Shown piece after piece: positions 21,101 through 36,100 of a DNA stretch of 64,000 nucleotides. The first letter of the stretch is position 1; each line of letters opens with the position of its first letter. Made by a program: the position numbers and the translations under genes. The notes under the pieces are model-generated. The model ran no database searches. It saw nothing but the letters and a program-made list of their open reading frames with translations, and was not told the origin of the DNA. The DNA is from Clostridia bacterium. Lineage in GTDB: Bacteria > Bacillota > Clostridia > Oscillospirales > Acutalibacteraceae. Location of the stretch: NCBI GenBank assembly GCA_017474045.1, contig JAFUHX010000017.1, forward strand, positions 22,280-86,279. The letters are read 5' to 3'.

Positions 21101-24100
21101 TTGAAATCGTTGACCCCGTTCTTGCTAGACTTGTTAACCTTGATATCAACGAGCTTCTTGACTCCTTCCTTGATATCGAGGCACTCGTTAATAACCTTAT
21201 CGGCGGCCTTGTTGGCGGCGGTGAAGAAGGTCAGGCTACAAGCATTTCAATCTTTGACTTCGGTAAGCTTGCTGCTGACTCTTCAACAATTAACCTTAAT
21301 GCAACAACCTATCGTGACGGCTTCACTAAGTTTGCTAAGTTTGAAGGTTCACCCGGTAAATTCTTCATCACTCTTATCAGAACTCTTCTCACAAAAGACA
21401 TTGTTGACGCAATCGGCGGTCTTGTTGAAGGAATCTTCAATAAAGAAGGCACAGACAAATCTGAAGAAGAGCTTGAAGCTGACCAGAGAGTAAGAGACAT
21501 TATTAAGATGGTTTCAACCAACCTCTGCAAAGCAGACCCCAAAGGTGAGCTTCAAGGCGGAGCCTACGTTGACTACCTCACCAGCATTATTATTGACATT
21601 CTCACAGACTATCTTCCCGATGACGGCGAATTCTATTTCTATGAAATCATCAACCGTGTTGATGAAGAACTTCTTAAAGCAGAAGACCAGATTGAAGCAA
21701 TGTCTGACGATAACTTCGGAATTAAGCATGACGGCTATGACTGGGCAACTAAACCCGTTGATGAAAACGGTAATGTTCTCTTCACAGAAGCTAAGGTTAA
21801 CGAAACAATCGAAAACCTCGACCATGTAATCCGTAAGGCTGTTCCAGACGTTCTTGAAACTCTTCAGGCAAACGGCGTAATCGGCGGCGACCTTGCTGCA
21901 ACTCTTCAGGGCGAAAAAGGTCTTTGGGGACTTGTTCAGGGACTCCTTGGCGACCTCCTTCTTAAAGACGATTTCTTAACATCTATTGCTAACCTTCTTG
22001 CCGGTCTCCTCGGAAAATCCGGTGACACAGGTACAACAGGTGTTATTCAGCAAGCCCTTAAATCAGCTGGCTTTGACATTACCTTTGATGCTTTCCTCTA
22101 CGAAAAGGATAAAGACGGTAAAATTGACAAGTCAAAGAAAACAGTTCTCTTCGATTACTTCACCTATGGCTTCATGATGGATGCTGACGGCAACCTTATT
22201 GATGCAACTGAAAATCCCGGCTACGATATGTATAAGCTCGCAGACGGAACAGAAGCTGAACTCACATGGGCTCAGGTATATCGGAACCACAGCGTTATTG
22301 CTTATGAATTCGACAAGAATGGCGAACTCGTAATGGAAAACGGCGCACCTAAATATCAGGCTACTCAGGTTCAGATTACCCGTGACGACGTTCTCACAAA
22401 CGAAAACGGCGACAAAGTTACCGAATACAAATATTTCGTTGTTGATGAAAACGGCGAAGCAACATCAGAAGTAATCTGGCTCACTGAATCCGGCAAAACA
22501 GAATGTGTTGTTGGAAATGTAACCAAAACTATTACTGCCGCAACCAAGGATAAGAAGGTTGTTGACGAAGACGGCAACGAAACTAACGAAACAGTTTACG
22601 ACAGAGTTCTTCTTTCAACAGCATATCCTCAGGCAACTGAAAACGGTAAGTATAAATATACCTATAAAGACGCTGATGGCGTTGAGCAAACCTATCTTGC
22701 TGATTATCAGCAGCTTAAGGTTCTCAACAGCGGCGAAAAAGACGACGAGGGTAAAGACATTTACTATACCCTTACTGCAGTGTACTCAGAAGACACAGCT
22801 GCAAGAGCTTGGTCTTGGGGTGTTGACGAAATTGTTGCTGAAGAAGGCGGCAGAGACGAATTCACTCTTAAGAAGATTGAAATTGTTAACATTCTTTGGG
22901 ATGTTCTTAAGCCCTTCGCTAATGTATTCTCAACTCTCTTCGCCGGCGACGCTCTCAAACTCTTCGATAAAACTCTCAACATCGAAGGCGGCTTCGGATA
23001 TAAAGACTATATCCTTCCCTTAATGCGCGCATTCGGTCTTGACGCAATCATTTCTCAGCTTGGTCAGGATAAGCTTTCTAGTCTCACAACTGAGGACGCT
23101 GAAGGTCAGACTATCACTGCCCTTATGACAGCTGAGCAATATAAAGAATATGCTTATGCAGACGACGGTTCACTTGATGTTGACGGACTTGGAACAGCAG
23201 TTAAGAATATCGTTAACTACGTATTCTATTTCGTTGAAATCCTTTGCAACTATCCTGTTGAAACCCTTGCAACTGCACTTCCCACTCTTGCATACTTCTT
23301 ATATGCAGACGGTCTTACAACAATTGTAAGTAACGTTCTCGTTCCCATCACAACTCTCACAAACAGACTTAAAGAAATCATTGACCTTGACATCAACGCT
23401 CTTGGTGCAGGTTTAGTTGACATGCTTGCAACAGGCGACTGGGAGAACTTCCAGGTTGCTCTTGAAGGCTTCATGTATATCGATCCCGACACCGGCGAAC
23501 TTGTTACAAACGTCAATGAAGACCTTTCACTCACCTATTCACTTCTTTCACTTATAACAAACCTTGAATTCGATCTTTCAGGTATTGTTGGTAAAGATGA
23601 TCAATACGGTGGAAAATACGGTATCGTTCTCTTCCTTAACAAAGAAAATGAACATCTTGCTAAGGAATACATGAAGACAGCTGATGAGCTTGAAAAAGAA
23701 GACGCTGTTGCTAACGCTGACCAGATCGATCAGCTTCGTCAGCAGGCAAGAGACTGCCGTGCAGGTACTCTTAAGGGCTTCCTCAAGGCAATTGCTGCTC
23801 TCGGCGATCCCGTAAGCGAACACACAGATGTTGCACATTCCTATATTGCAGCTAACTACAGAGACTATGTATATGTTTCATCAACCGGTGAAGTTCACGT
23901 AAGTAAAGCAGAAGTTCTCATGTTCCTTCTTGACTTTATCTTCGAAAACCGCACTCTTAAGGAAGTACTCGGTTCACTTCTCGGCTATGACATCACAGAC
24001 GAAAACACAACCGACGCTGAACTTCTTGATGAAATCATTACAAACGTATTCAACAATCCCAATGCACTTGTTGACCTCATCGTTTCTCTTCTCACAGACT

Positions 24101-27100
24101 ACGAGGTTCAGGAACTCGTTGATGTTACCCTCACAGAGCTCGAAGCTGAAAATCACTTTGAGTTCTATGAAGACGCAGGCTTCGAAACACACGAAGAAGT
24201 TATTAAGCATAACGAAACAGTTTCTGAAGAAGAAAGAGTAACAGAAATTTCTCGTGTTAAGACTTCTGCAACCATCGATAACCTCGACGGTCTTGTTGGA
24301 ACAATTCTTAACCTCTTCAAAGAAGATCTCACTGCGCAGGATGATCCCACAACTGCTGAAAACGAAGAAGGTCTCTTCGCAACCTTCGGTCTTACTGCAG
24401 ACGACGATATTACTCTCCAGGCTCTCGTTGATGCAATTTTTGAAACCTATCTCTATGACGATAAGGGTCTCAACAGCATCATGGATATGCTCATCGGCCT
24501 CCTCGGCGGTGAAAGCTCAGCTCAGATTGTTAACATCGTTCTTGATATTCTCGCAGGTGCAGGCTATGACCTCACACCTCAGGCCTTCAAGACAAACGTT
24601 CCTCAGCTTGCAGAAACAATCGGCGACGCTAAGTCTTGGGACGAAGTTGTTAAGGCTAACTCTAAGTATCAGTATGTTGTTAAGGACGCAGAAGGCAAAG
24701 TAACTGCAACATACTTTGCAGATGAAGCCGGTCTTACAAAGCTCGACCACGATGATGATGCAACAACAGAAGAAATCGCTGTAATTGCAGATATGGTTGA
24801 AGAACAGGTTAGCCGCAAGGTTGATAAGCAGATTACTGACGAAGAAACCGGCGAAACCTCAACCAAGAAGGTAACAGAATATAAATACACCTATTCAGTT
24901 GAAGCTGCAGACGGCTCACTTGTTGACAAAGAAGTATGGCTTGAAGAAGCAGGTAAAACTGAATGGATCGAAACACCCGATAATGAAGAAACAACAGACG
25001 TAAACGAAGAAGTTAAACATCTCGTTGAGGCTGAAATGGTTGAAACTGACAAGCAGAAGACTGCTGTTAAGATCAACGCAACATGGGGCCTTCAGACTCG
25101 CGACGACTTCGTAGATATGCTCTGGAACTGCATCAGCCCGCTTGCTCCCGTATTTGCAGCACTCTTCTGCGAAGGCAATCTTACAATCTTTGATAAGATC
25201 ACCATTAAGGGCTCTGCCGGCTATGAAGGCTTCGTTCTTCCTCTCATCAAGGCTCTCGGAATCCCCGTTCTCAAGGCAAACAAGAACGCTGACGGAACAT
25301 GGTCAGACGACCTTGGAACAGAACATGAAAACGAAGGCGAACTCTTCCTTTCAGCTGATAAGTATATCGACACCTATGCTGAATACAAAACAGCTGTTTA
25401 CGGTGCTGACGGAATCTTCGGAACAGGAGACGACAACGCAAAGGTAATGCTCACAACAATTACTGACGCTCTCTTTGCTCTTGTTGATTCACTTTGCGCA
25501 AGACCCGTTAACACTATTCTCACAATCCTTCCCTATCTTGCTCACTTCATTGAAAGCGACGGCATTGACACAATTCTCGGAAATCTCCTTGTTCCTGTTT
25601 CAACAATCACTTCAATGATCGACAAGATCTATGAAATCGACCTTCTCGCCATGATCAAAGATCTCCTCAGAGGAATAATCAAAGACATGAACGACAAGGC
25701 TGGTAAAACATCAGACAGCACCGAACCTGAAGATCAGGAAACAACCGGTGGTGCAGCTGCCGCATACGTTCTTAACGCAGTTGAAACAGCTGAAGAAGAA
25801 AGCACATCAACAGGCCTTGAAGATGCAATTTCAGCTCTCACAGAGCCCGATGCAGCTCTTGACCTCAGCGGCGGCGACAGCAAAAACTATAAATTCAAAG
25901 ATATCATCGCAGACCTTATTGACGGTATTTCAATTAACGGAACTAAGCTCTCTGATATCATCGACTCACAGACAATCTTCGTTAATATCGCTTCAACAGC
26001 TTGGCTTCCTGCTCTTACAAACGATAACGGCGAAACCGTTAGATATGCCGGACAGAAAGTAACTGTTACAATTGACGAAGGCAGACGCAGTGGTTCTTAC
26101 GCTAAGTCTGAAGCAACAGTTTATACAGTTGACCGTGAATCCGTTCTTATCAACGTTCTTAACGATATCGTATTCACAGACGGTATCCGCGACCTTCTCG
26201 GCAACCTTCTTAAGTTCGACTTCAGCACTGAAAAGATGACCACTCTCACAGAAGAAGACTCTAACTATCTCCTTACAGTTCTTCTCTATGGCGTATTTGA
26301 AGATCCCGAAGCTCTTGAAAGACTTCTCGTTGACCTTCTCTCCTGGTATGAAGTTGAATATCAGGATGCAAGAGTTTCAGGTAAAGACTTCACAGGTGTT
26401 GCAACAACTGAACCTATTGACTACGAAACAATCGGTCTTGATAAGGCTCAGATGGAACAGCTTCCTGCTGACTTCGATTCTCTCATTGCTAAGATCGTTC
26501 CCGCAGTTATCGGCATGCTTCCCGAAGATGCACTTGGCGACATCAAGCTTTCCGGTGCAAACATGGAAGAAATGGTACACAACCTTCTTGTTGACCTTAT
26601 GACAGACAAGGAAGTTGAAAACGACGAAGGCGAAAAAGAAATGAAGTATGGCTTCGCTACTCAGCTTATCCAGCTTCTTGCAGGCCTTCTCGGCGGAAAC
26701 GCAACAGTTGCATCAATCCTTCCCATGATTCCCGAAATCATTCCCGGCGTGGAACTTGAACTTAAGGAATTCAAGAAGGCTAACGCAGCTCTCAACACCT
26801 ACTTCAAAGACTATGACACATGGGCAGACGCTTATGAAGGTCTTAAGACAGTTAAGAAGTATGTTGCTCCTGAAGAACCCGCAGCAGACTATGTTGCTCC
26901 TCCTTATGAAGAAGGAACACTCAATCTCTATGCAACTAGCGACGACAAGCCCGTTGCTGAATATGCTCTTAACGATAAGGATGAAAAGATTCCTGTTTAC
27001 GCTAACGGCACTAAGGTAACTGACGCTTGGGGCAGTGAATGGTACACATCTGCAGGTTCAGCAGCTACTAAGGATGAAGAGCCTCTTGAAAACACTTATG

Positions 27101-30100
27101 TTGTTAAGACAGTTGACGGAAAGATTGTTTATCAGTATCAGTATGAACTCATTCTTACTAACACTGACTCCTTCGGAATTGAAACATATAAAGATGTTCT
27201 CGATCTCGTTTCAAACATTCTCACTCCGCTTGCTCCCATCCTCAGATTCCTTCTTACAGAAATGAATCTCGTTCTTCTTGACGGTGTAACTCTCACCGGC
27301 GGCGACGGATACGACAGATTTATTATTCCTCTCTTCGAAGTTCTCGGCGTTGACGAATATATCGGAGAAGATAAGTTCCTTGACAAGCACGCATTCGCTG
27401 CTCTCGATAATGCTGCATTCACTGCAAAGGTTATCGAATACATCGATGCACTCATTTCAATGGTAGTAACAACTCCGATTCAGACAATCGTTGACCTCGT
27501 TCCTCAGCTTGTATTCTTCATCTATTCAGATGGACTCGCTCAGGCAGTTGAACAGCTTGTTGCTCCTCTTCTTACCCTCGTTGACATGGTTAACGACATT
27601 ACAGCTAAAGAAGTTGTAATTGAAGGCAGAGACGACGCTCTTGTTGCTCTCGACATCGTTGGTCTTATCACAGACCTCATCAACGATAACCTTCTCGTTC
27701 CCAACAACATTGCTGAAGTTGAAGGCTTCTACGGAAGCAACGGTCTCATCGAAAGAATTCTTACCGGTTCAGGTCTTGAAGCTCTTCTTCAGGGACTTCT
27801 CGACAATGCTAACGCATGGAAGTATGCTTATGAATACACCATTCCTAAGGAAGAGATTCAGGACGCAACCAAGGACGAAGTTGTAACTGTTTACTTCAAC
27901 AAAGCCGACCTTGACGGCGCTGCTCACGTTCCTACAACCGGCAATGGTAAAGATAAGACCTTCTATCTTACTGCTGTTCCCGAAAAGAATAAGGCAGACA
28001 TCAGCCTTGGTCTTGATAAGAACGGCGACGGAACAATCGACGAAAAGCAGCTTGAAGGTATCTTTGCATGGATCATCAGCAAGACCTGCACAATCGAAGA
28101 TGTTGACACCGTTCGCTACTTCGACGCAACAGTTAAATCAGGTTCTCGTCAGGTTAAGGGCGTTGTAGCTAACCGCGCTGATACTCTCGTTCAGATTATC
28201 TCTGAAACACTTCTCGGCGGCGATATGCTCACAAGTCTTCTCAACAGCTTCGGCGTGAAGCTTGACGACACAGTCAAGACAATTCTTGAAGCAGTTACCG
28301 GCGAAAACAGATATGTAATCTTCGTAGTTCTTCTCAAATACTTCAACGAATATGACGTTGAAACAATGGTAATGGACTACTTGTCATTCGAAAAGGTTGA
28401 ATATGCTTATGAAACCTATGTCGATGGAACAAAGCTCACTCAGCGCAAGCTCAGAAGAGCTATTAAGAAGCTCGACGGCTCAATTCTCACAATAGTTCCC
28501 GAACTCATTCCTCTTCTTGAAGAAAATGAAACAATTAAGGCACTCATTGAAAAGATTGGCGGTTACACCGGCCAGAGCCTGAAGGATCTCGTTCATGAAC
28601 TTCTTGAAGCTTATGCTTTCAATGACCAGACCATGAATCAGCTTATGGGTCTTCTTATCGGTCTCCTTGGCGGCGAAGATCTTGAAGGAACACTTTCAAC
28701 TGTTCTTCCTCTCGTTAAGGATATCGTTGGAATCGACATCACACCTTATGGCTTCTATCAGGCAACAACATCTGACGCTATCAAAGCGTATATGGAAGCT
28801 GCCTTCGCAGCCTTCGTATCAGAACCTGTTGTTGACGAAAACGGTGAAGTTGTTCTCGCTGAAGACGGAACACCTAAGATGACAACCGTTCAGGATGACT
28901 TCACATGGACAGATCTTGCAAAATTCTATACCGTAAATGTTTACTCATACAACGAAGTTGAAACAACAACCAAGTATGAATACACCTACGAAAAAGATGG
29001 CAAGACCGAATATTACTACGACGTTGAAGACGACGCAGAAAAGATTAAGATTGACGATGTAGAATACACCCTTACTGCCTCTGAGGTAGATGACGCTCAC
29101 GTTACTAAGGACTTCTACTCATACACAACCAACTATAAATATACTCGCTCAGATCTCGGAGAAAACACAGCTGTTGAAGGCGTTGACGGCAAGGTATGGT
29201 TCCCCTATGAACAGGCAACAGACGCTGACGGCAAGCTTCTCTGGGCAGACGAAGCTAACGGTATCCCCGAAGCTAAGACTGAAAAAGTTCTTGATGAAGA
29301 CGGCAACGAAACAGGCGAAACAGTTAAGGTTCGCGCAACAAGAGTTAACGCTCTTGAAGGCGACGAAGCATTCGCTTGGGGTATTGACCGTGCAGCATCT
29401 CGCGGCGGCTATGATGGCGCTAAGAATGCATTCATCGATATTCTTGCAGGAATCGTTGTTCCTCTTGAAGGTGTTCTCAACTTCCTTCTCAGAGGCGAAT
29501 CTCTCATGATTCTTCCCGACGAAGACAATGCTGACAGCGGCGTTCTCGAATTCTACGGAAACAACGGCTATGACAACGTGATTAAGCCTCTCTTCCAGGC
29601 TCTCGCAGTTGACCAGTTCGGAACAATCGTTTCAACAGACGACTACATGGCCGGAAAGGGAACCGCCCTCACTCTCACAGCTATTACTGACGGTATCTTC
29701 ACAATCGTTGAAGCTATCACAGAAGCTCCTCTTGAATATATCTTCACACTTCTTCCCTCATTGTCATATTTCATCAGCTGTAACGGACCTGAAATCGTTC
29801 TCAATAACCTTCTTTCACCCGTTCTTGCTCTTCTTGACCTCGCTGATCCCGTTGTAGGAGATCTTCTTGACGAACTCCTCGGCGCAACTCTCAGTGGCGT
29901 ATTCAGCGACTTCATGCCTGAAGACATTGCTTACACAGACGGTATCGACTACAAGTCACCCATCTATGTTGAAGTTGACGGAAAAGATGACAACGGAAAC
30001 GATGTTAAGGTTAAGGTTCAGGCAACTGATAATGGCGAAACCATTAAGTTTAAAGACAAGACATATTACATCACAGCCGGCGACGGTGAACCCGTTAAGG

Positions 30101-33100
30101 ATGCCTATGTTGTTAAAACAACAACTGACGACGAAGGCAATGTAATTCCTGAATTTAAACATTATAATTCTTATGCACTCACAGACCTTCTCAAGATCTG
30201 CGGTGAAAACGGCGATAACCTCGTTAAGATTCTCAACGAGCTTGTTGGCGGTCTCATTCTCGGCAAGGATGCAACAGAAGACGAAGTTGCTGCATTCCAG
30301 CTTCTTCCCGAAACCTTCTTCGAAGATTATCCTGCTCACACAATCACAATCAACAAGGCTACCTCAACATCATCTTACTATTACTGGTATAGAGACAGCG
30401 AAGGCAAGCTTGTTAAGGTTGCTGATAATTATTATGAACCCTCAATGGGCGAAATCGAGAAAGCACGCTATGTTGTTGACTGGTTCAAGGTTGACATTGC
30501 TGATTCAGCTGTATATCTCCTTGACAATGTTCTTTCTGAGTCACTCCTCAACGAAATTGCAAAGCTTGCAAAGGTTGACGTAAACGACGAAAGCAACATC
30601 CTCGGCGTAATTCTTAAGAACCTCATTGACGGTAAGTTCAACGGTCTCGTTGTTGCAGACATTATCACTGCTCTCTTCGAGAACTACACAATCACTTATA
30701 ACGATCTCTACGGCGAATATATCACTCCTGACCACAGCCATCTCGATGTTCTCGACGATGCAGATCAGATTAAGGCTGATAAAGTTCCCGCACAGCTCGA
30801 CAACATTATTGAGAATGCACTTCCCGTTCTTGCTCCCATCCTTTCAGATCTTCTTGCTCCGAAGGACGGAGAAGAACCCACAATTCTCAACGACATCTTC
30901 GATAACTACTCAACAATCGCAGCTGACGAAAATGTCAACGACCTTTATGAAGTAGTTAACTATCTCCTCGACGACATGGTATGGTCTGACGAGCTTGTCA
31001 ACACTCTTGCCGGTCTCATCATCAACCTCGTTGGTGACGGCGGAATTGTTGGAACAATCGTTGACTACATCGGTCTGACAGGAATCAAGCTTGATCCTCA
31101 GAGCTACATTGCAACAATCGAAAAGGCTTATGCAAATAAGGCTGAAGTTGCAACAGCTGTGGCAACTCTCAAAGCAATTATCGGCAACGCTGAAACATGG
31201 GCAGACGTTGTTAAGAGCGACGCTACTCCGCTTTACGCCTACGAATATGTTGTTGGCGTAGATGCTGAAGGAAAAGACCAGACTGTTCGCGTTCACTTCG
31301 CAGACAGCACTCTTGACGGAGCTAAACACGTTCCCACCAGCGGCGAATATAAGGGCAACACCTATACCCTCAAGGCAGTTCTTGACGCAGATAAGAACCA
31401 TGTTGTTAAGCTTGACCTCAACAAGAAGGTTGAAGTTCTTGACGAAAAAGGCCAGGGTACAGGCGAATTCGAAACCAAGGCAGAAGCAGACTGGGGCATC
31501 AACGCTGCAACAGACAAGAAGGCTGCATTCATCAGCGCAATCGCTGTAATTCTTGAGCCTCTCTTCCCTGTTCTCCAGCTCGTTCTCCAGGGCAAGACCC
31601 TTACACTCGTTGGTCACGATAAGACCGCTTATGAACCCGTTAACACCTATGAATATGACGCTGACGGCGTTAAGACAACAATTATTGACGATAGCAGAAC
31701 CGGCGAAGAAATCGGTAACGGCTACGTTGAACTCATGGGCGTAAACGGCTATGAAGAGCTTCTTGTTCCCATTCTTGATTCAATCGGCGGACTTGCAGCC
31801 TTCGGTGCATACGATGCAACAAATAATCCTGACGGCATTATGACTGCAGCAGAGTTCTGCTCAATCAACAATGCATACGATATGCTCGACTACATTGTTA
31901 ACGTAATCTTCGGATTTGTTAACAGCCTCACAGCAGATCCCGTTGTTTATCTTGCAACATACCTTCCCTCACTTCTCTACTTCCTTGGAAGCGACGGCGT
32001 TTACAACGCAGTTCACTCAGTTCTTCAGCTCGTTAACGGACTTATTGCAGTTGTTGAACCTCTCATCGGCTCAAACGGCATTAAGCTTTCAGACACAATT
32101 TCACTTCCGCTTGACCTCAAGATGCTCAAGCTTGAAGACACAGTTGTTATTGAAAACGTTAAGCAAGAAGACGGAACAACTAAGGCTGAAAAGAAGGTAA
32201 CTGAAGGCCTTTGCACAATGATCAACAAACTTCTTCCTGCATCAATGGCTAACTTCAAGCTCTCTAAGGGCATGATTCTCAAGCTTGCAGGATACCTCGG
32301 CGACTATAAGGTTATCTCTACTGTAAGATCCACCGCTTCTTCTGCTCTCATCAAGATTGATGAAGACGGCAACATGGTTTATGTTGATAAGGACGGTAAC
32401 GCTATAACAGACGCTAACCCCGCCGAAACCAATAAGATCACAACAATCGTTGGCGATACTCAATATACCCTCACAGGTCTTCTTCAGTTTGCTCTTGCAG
32501 ATGGCCTCGTAGGTAACCTTGTTGATACCACAACTATGACCGGTATCCTCAAGTCAATCATCGACAACGTAATGAGCGAAGATGCAACAGAAAACGTTTC
32601 TGCTGTTCTCATCAAGCTCCTCAACAAATATGTTGTAACCTATCAGGCAATTGAAGATCCTGCAGAAGAACTCGTTAAGGTTATCACTGACTACACTAAG
32701 TATGGCGTTGAAAAGACTGAAGTTCAGATTGCTCTTGCAAATCTCCAGGCTCTCATTCCTGAAGTCCTTAACCTTCTCGACCTTGGCAGCCTTGAAACCC
32801 TCGTTGCTGATAACCTTTACACCGATAAGGTTGTTAACGGACTTATCGCAATGCTCGTTGGTCTCCTTGGCGGCATGGACGAAAAGACATGGAACACAAT
32901 TGTTGACATTCTCGGTTATGTCAAAGACATTGTTGGTCTTGATATTAACCTCACACCCGCATACTACGCTCAGAACTCTGTTCTCAAAGACTTCATCAAC
33001 GCTGTTGAACCCAGAATGGTTGATAAGATCGGCGAAGACGGCAAGGTAGTAGTTGACGCAAACGGCAAGCCCGTTCAGGAAGCTGCAGAGCTCACATGGG

Positions 33101-36100
33101 CTGATGTTGCTGCTCACTACACCAAGTATGAATACAGATATAAGGTTGCAGACGCTAAGGAAGCAACTGCTACAGAAGAAGCTCAGGACGCTAAGTATGT
33201 AACAGTTTGGTTCGCTGACGCTAACCTCGACGGTGCTGATCATACTCCCACAAGCGGCGACTATGCAGGCAAGACCTATAAGCTTGAAAAGGTTGAAACC
33301 ACAAGCTATGAATATGAATACACAGTAAAAGCTACTGAAGAAGGAAAAGAAGACGAAGTTAAGACTGTTTGGTCAAGCAATACTGACTTCAAGGAAGTTA
33401 AAGATGGCGACATCACCTATTCACTTGAAGCCGGAACACTCACCAAGACAGGCGAAACTGAAATCACTCACAACACTAAGGTTGAATCAGACTTCGTATG
33501 GGGTCTTGCAGATGAAAAGACTCTCAACGATAAGGCTGACAGACTTATTGAAATCGTAACTAACCTTCTTAAGCCTCTTGATTGCGTTCTTGAACTCCTT
33601 CTTGCCGGCGGAACCTATGATTTCGCAACAACAGGCAAATATGGTGATTCACTCAGCGCATTCGAAGAAATCAACATCATGGGCGGTAGCGGATATAACT
33701 ACGCTATTATCCCGCTTCTTGAAGCTCTCAGCATTCCTGCTGACAGCATTAAGACTCAGGCTGAATATGAAGCAACAATCGCAACCAAGGGAACACTCGG
33801 TTACATCTTAGAAACAATTCTCTACACTGTAAACGACAACCTTGACACACCGCTTGACTTCGTTCTCGGTCTCTTTGCAAATCTCGCATACGCTATCTCT
33901 AAGGACGGCGCAACAACCCTCGTTTCTAACCTTATTGCTCCTCTCAGCGAAGTAGTTAAGGCTATCGAAGGTGTTCTTCCCGTAGCTATTAAGGTTGACC
34001 TTATGCAACTTGTTGACGGCGGAACAGTTGCTGAAATCCTTCTTGGCAGTGACGTTGCTCTTAAGGGCGCAGAAGTTGGTCTTTCACTTGACCTTGACTG
34101 CGATACTCTTGAAACTCTCGTTGCTAAGCTCCTTGCTAAGTTCGTTGCAGGCTTCGACATTGTAATCGACTTCAGCGACATCGCAGCTAAGGCAGCTCTG
34201 GCTGACGAAATGGATGAAATTATCTATAGCGATTCTAAGGTTGATCCTAAGTGGGATATCTGTATCGGAACTCCCGGAAGAAACATCTCCGGCGACACAT
34301 CCGCTTCAATCATCACACTTCTTTCAATGGTAATCACACCTGAAAACATTGAAGCTCTTCTTGATATGCTCAAGGTTGACCTTTCAACTCTTGATGCAGA
34401 GCTCAAGAACATCATTGACAAAGCTATTGATAATCCCGACGCTCTCATCGGCGCAGTAATTAAGCTTCTTGCTTCTAACTACAGCCTTGAAACTCTTGCA
34501 ATGGTATTCTACTTCCTCGGCGAAGCTGAATATGATTACAGCAACATCAAGGGCGGACTTCTCAATGGCGGACACAGCGCAGTTAACAGCGCAATTGCTA
34601 AGTTTGACAAGATGGTCAATAACCTCATTCCGAAGCTTCTTAAGCTTCTCGGTAATGACCTTGATAAGCCCGTTGAAATCATTGCTGACATCTATAACGG
34701 TCTCGGCACTAAGGCTTCAACAGCAACAATCAAAGACGTTGTTGACTATCTCCTCACAGACCTTGCATTCAACGATAAGATGATGAACACAATTCTCGCT
34801 CTCATCGTTGACCTCCTCGGAGGAATTGACGCTAAGACCTTCACAACAATTACTGATATTGTTAAGGAAGTTCTTGGAATCGACCTTTCACCTGCAGGCG
34901 TAGCAGCAATTTCTGAAGCTAACGGCGGTAAGATTGCTGACTTCATCGCAAGCCACGTTGCAGAAGGCAAGACAATTGCTGATCTGACATGGGCTGAAAT
35001 TGCCGACGCTCACCAGTACTATGAATACAGATATTGTGTTCAGGAAGCTAAGGATGCAGTCGGAACCGAAGGCGAAGAAGGCTACCAGGCAGCTGTTGAG
35101 GCTAAATATGTAACTGTTCACTTCGAATCAGCTGATCTCGACGGTGCAGACCATACTCCCACCAGCGGCGACTACGCAGGCAAGACCTATAAACTTGAAG
35201 CAGTTAAGACAGATAAGGGCGAAAGAAAGACAAAGGCAGTTCTCACAGAAACATGGAACGTATCTGATAAGGATAGCTTCCTCAACATCTTCTATGAAAT
35301 CACTGCAGTTGTTGAGCCTCTCCTTGCCTTCCTCTTCAAGGGCGAAAACATCAATATCCTTATTGATGACCTCCACCTTGTAGGAAACAACGGTTACGAA
35401 AACGCAATCGTTCCTCTTGCAAAGGCATTGAACATTGAAATCGAAGAAGATGCTGACAAGTTCAGCAACGCTAACGATATGCTTAAGGAAGTTGTTGACG
35501 GAATCTTCGGTCTTGTTGAAGACATTGAAAAGAAACCGATCTCAACAGTTCTTGAGCTCCTCGGCAGCGCATCTTACTTCATTGCTAACAACGGTGTTGA
35601 AATCGTTCTCAAGAACCTCATCAGCCCCGTAACAGGACTCCTCAAGATCTTCGATCAGGTTATCACCATGGACGACATCAACGCTCTCCTTAAGAAATAC
35701 ATTAAGATGAGCCTTGACGAAATCACAGGTATTGCCGGCGAAGACGGAAGCAAGCTCGTTTCAATGATTAACGGACTTCTTCCCAAGGTTGAACTTGTTG
35801 GCGAAGACGGCGCAATCACTGTTGCTGAACCTCTTCCCGCTAAGTTCTTCGAAATCATGAGCACCTATGCTATCAACTACGACAGCATGACAAATGCTCA
35901 GAAGATTCCTGAAAACATCAGAAATGATGCTGTTAAGGTAACAGACTTCTCAGTAGATAAGGCAGACGTTCTTATGTATCTGCTTTCAACCGTATGCTCT
36001 GATGACTTCCTTGCATTTATTGCTAAGCTTGCAAAGGCTGAAGAAGGAACCATGCTCGGCGACGTTATCTACGGTCTCAGCGGAGACGAAGACCTTGTAA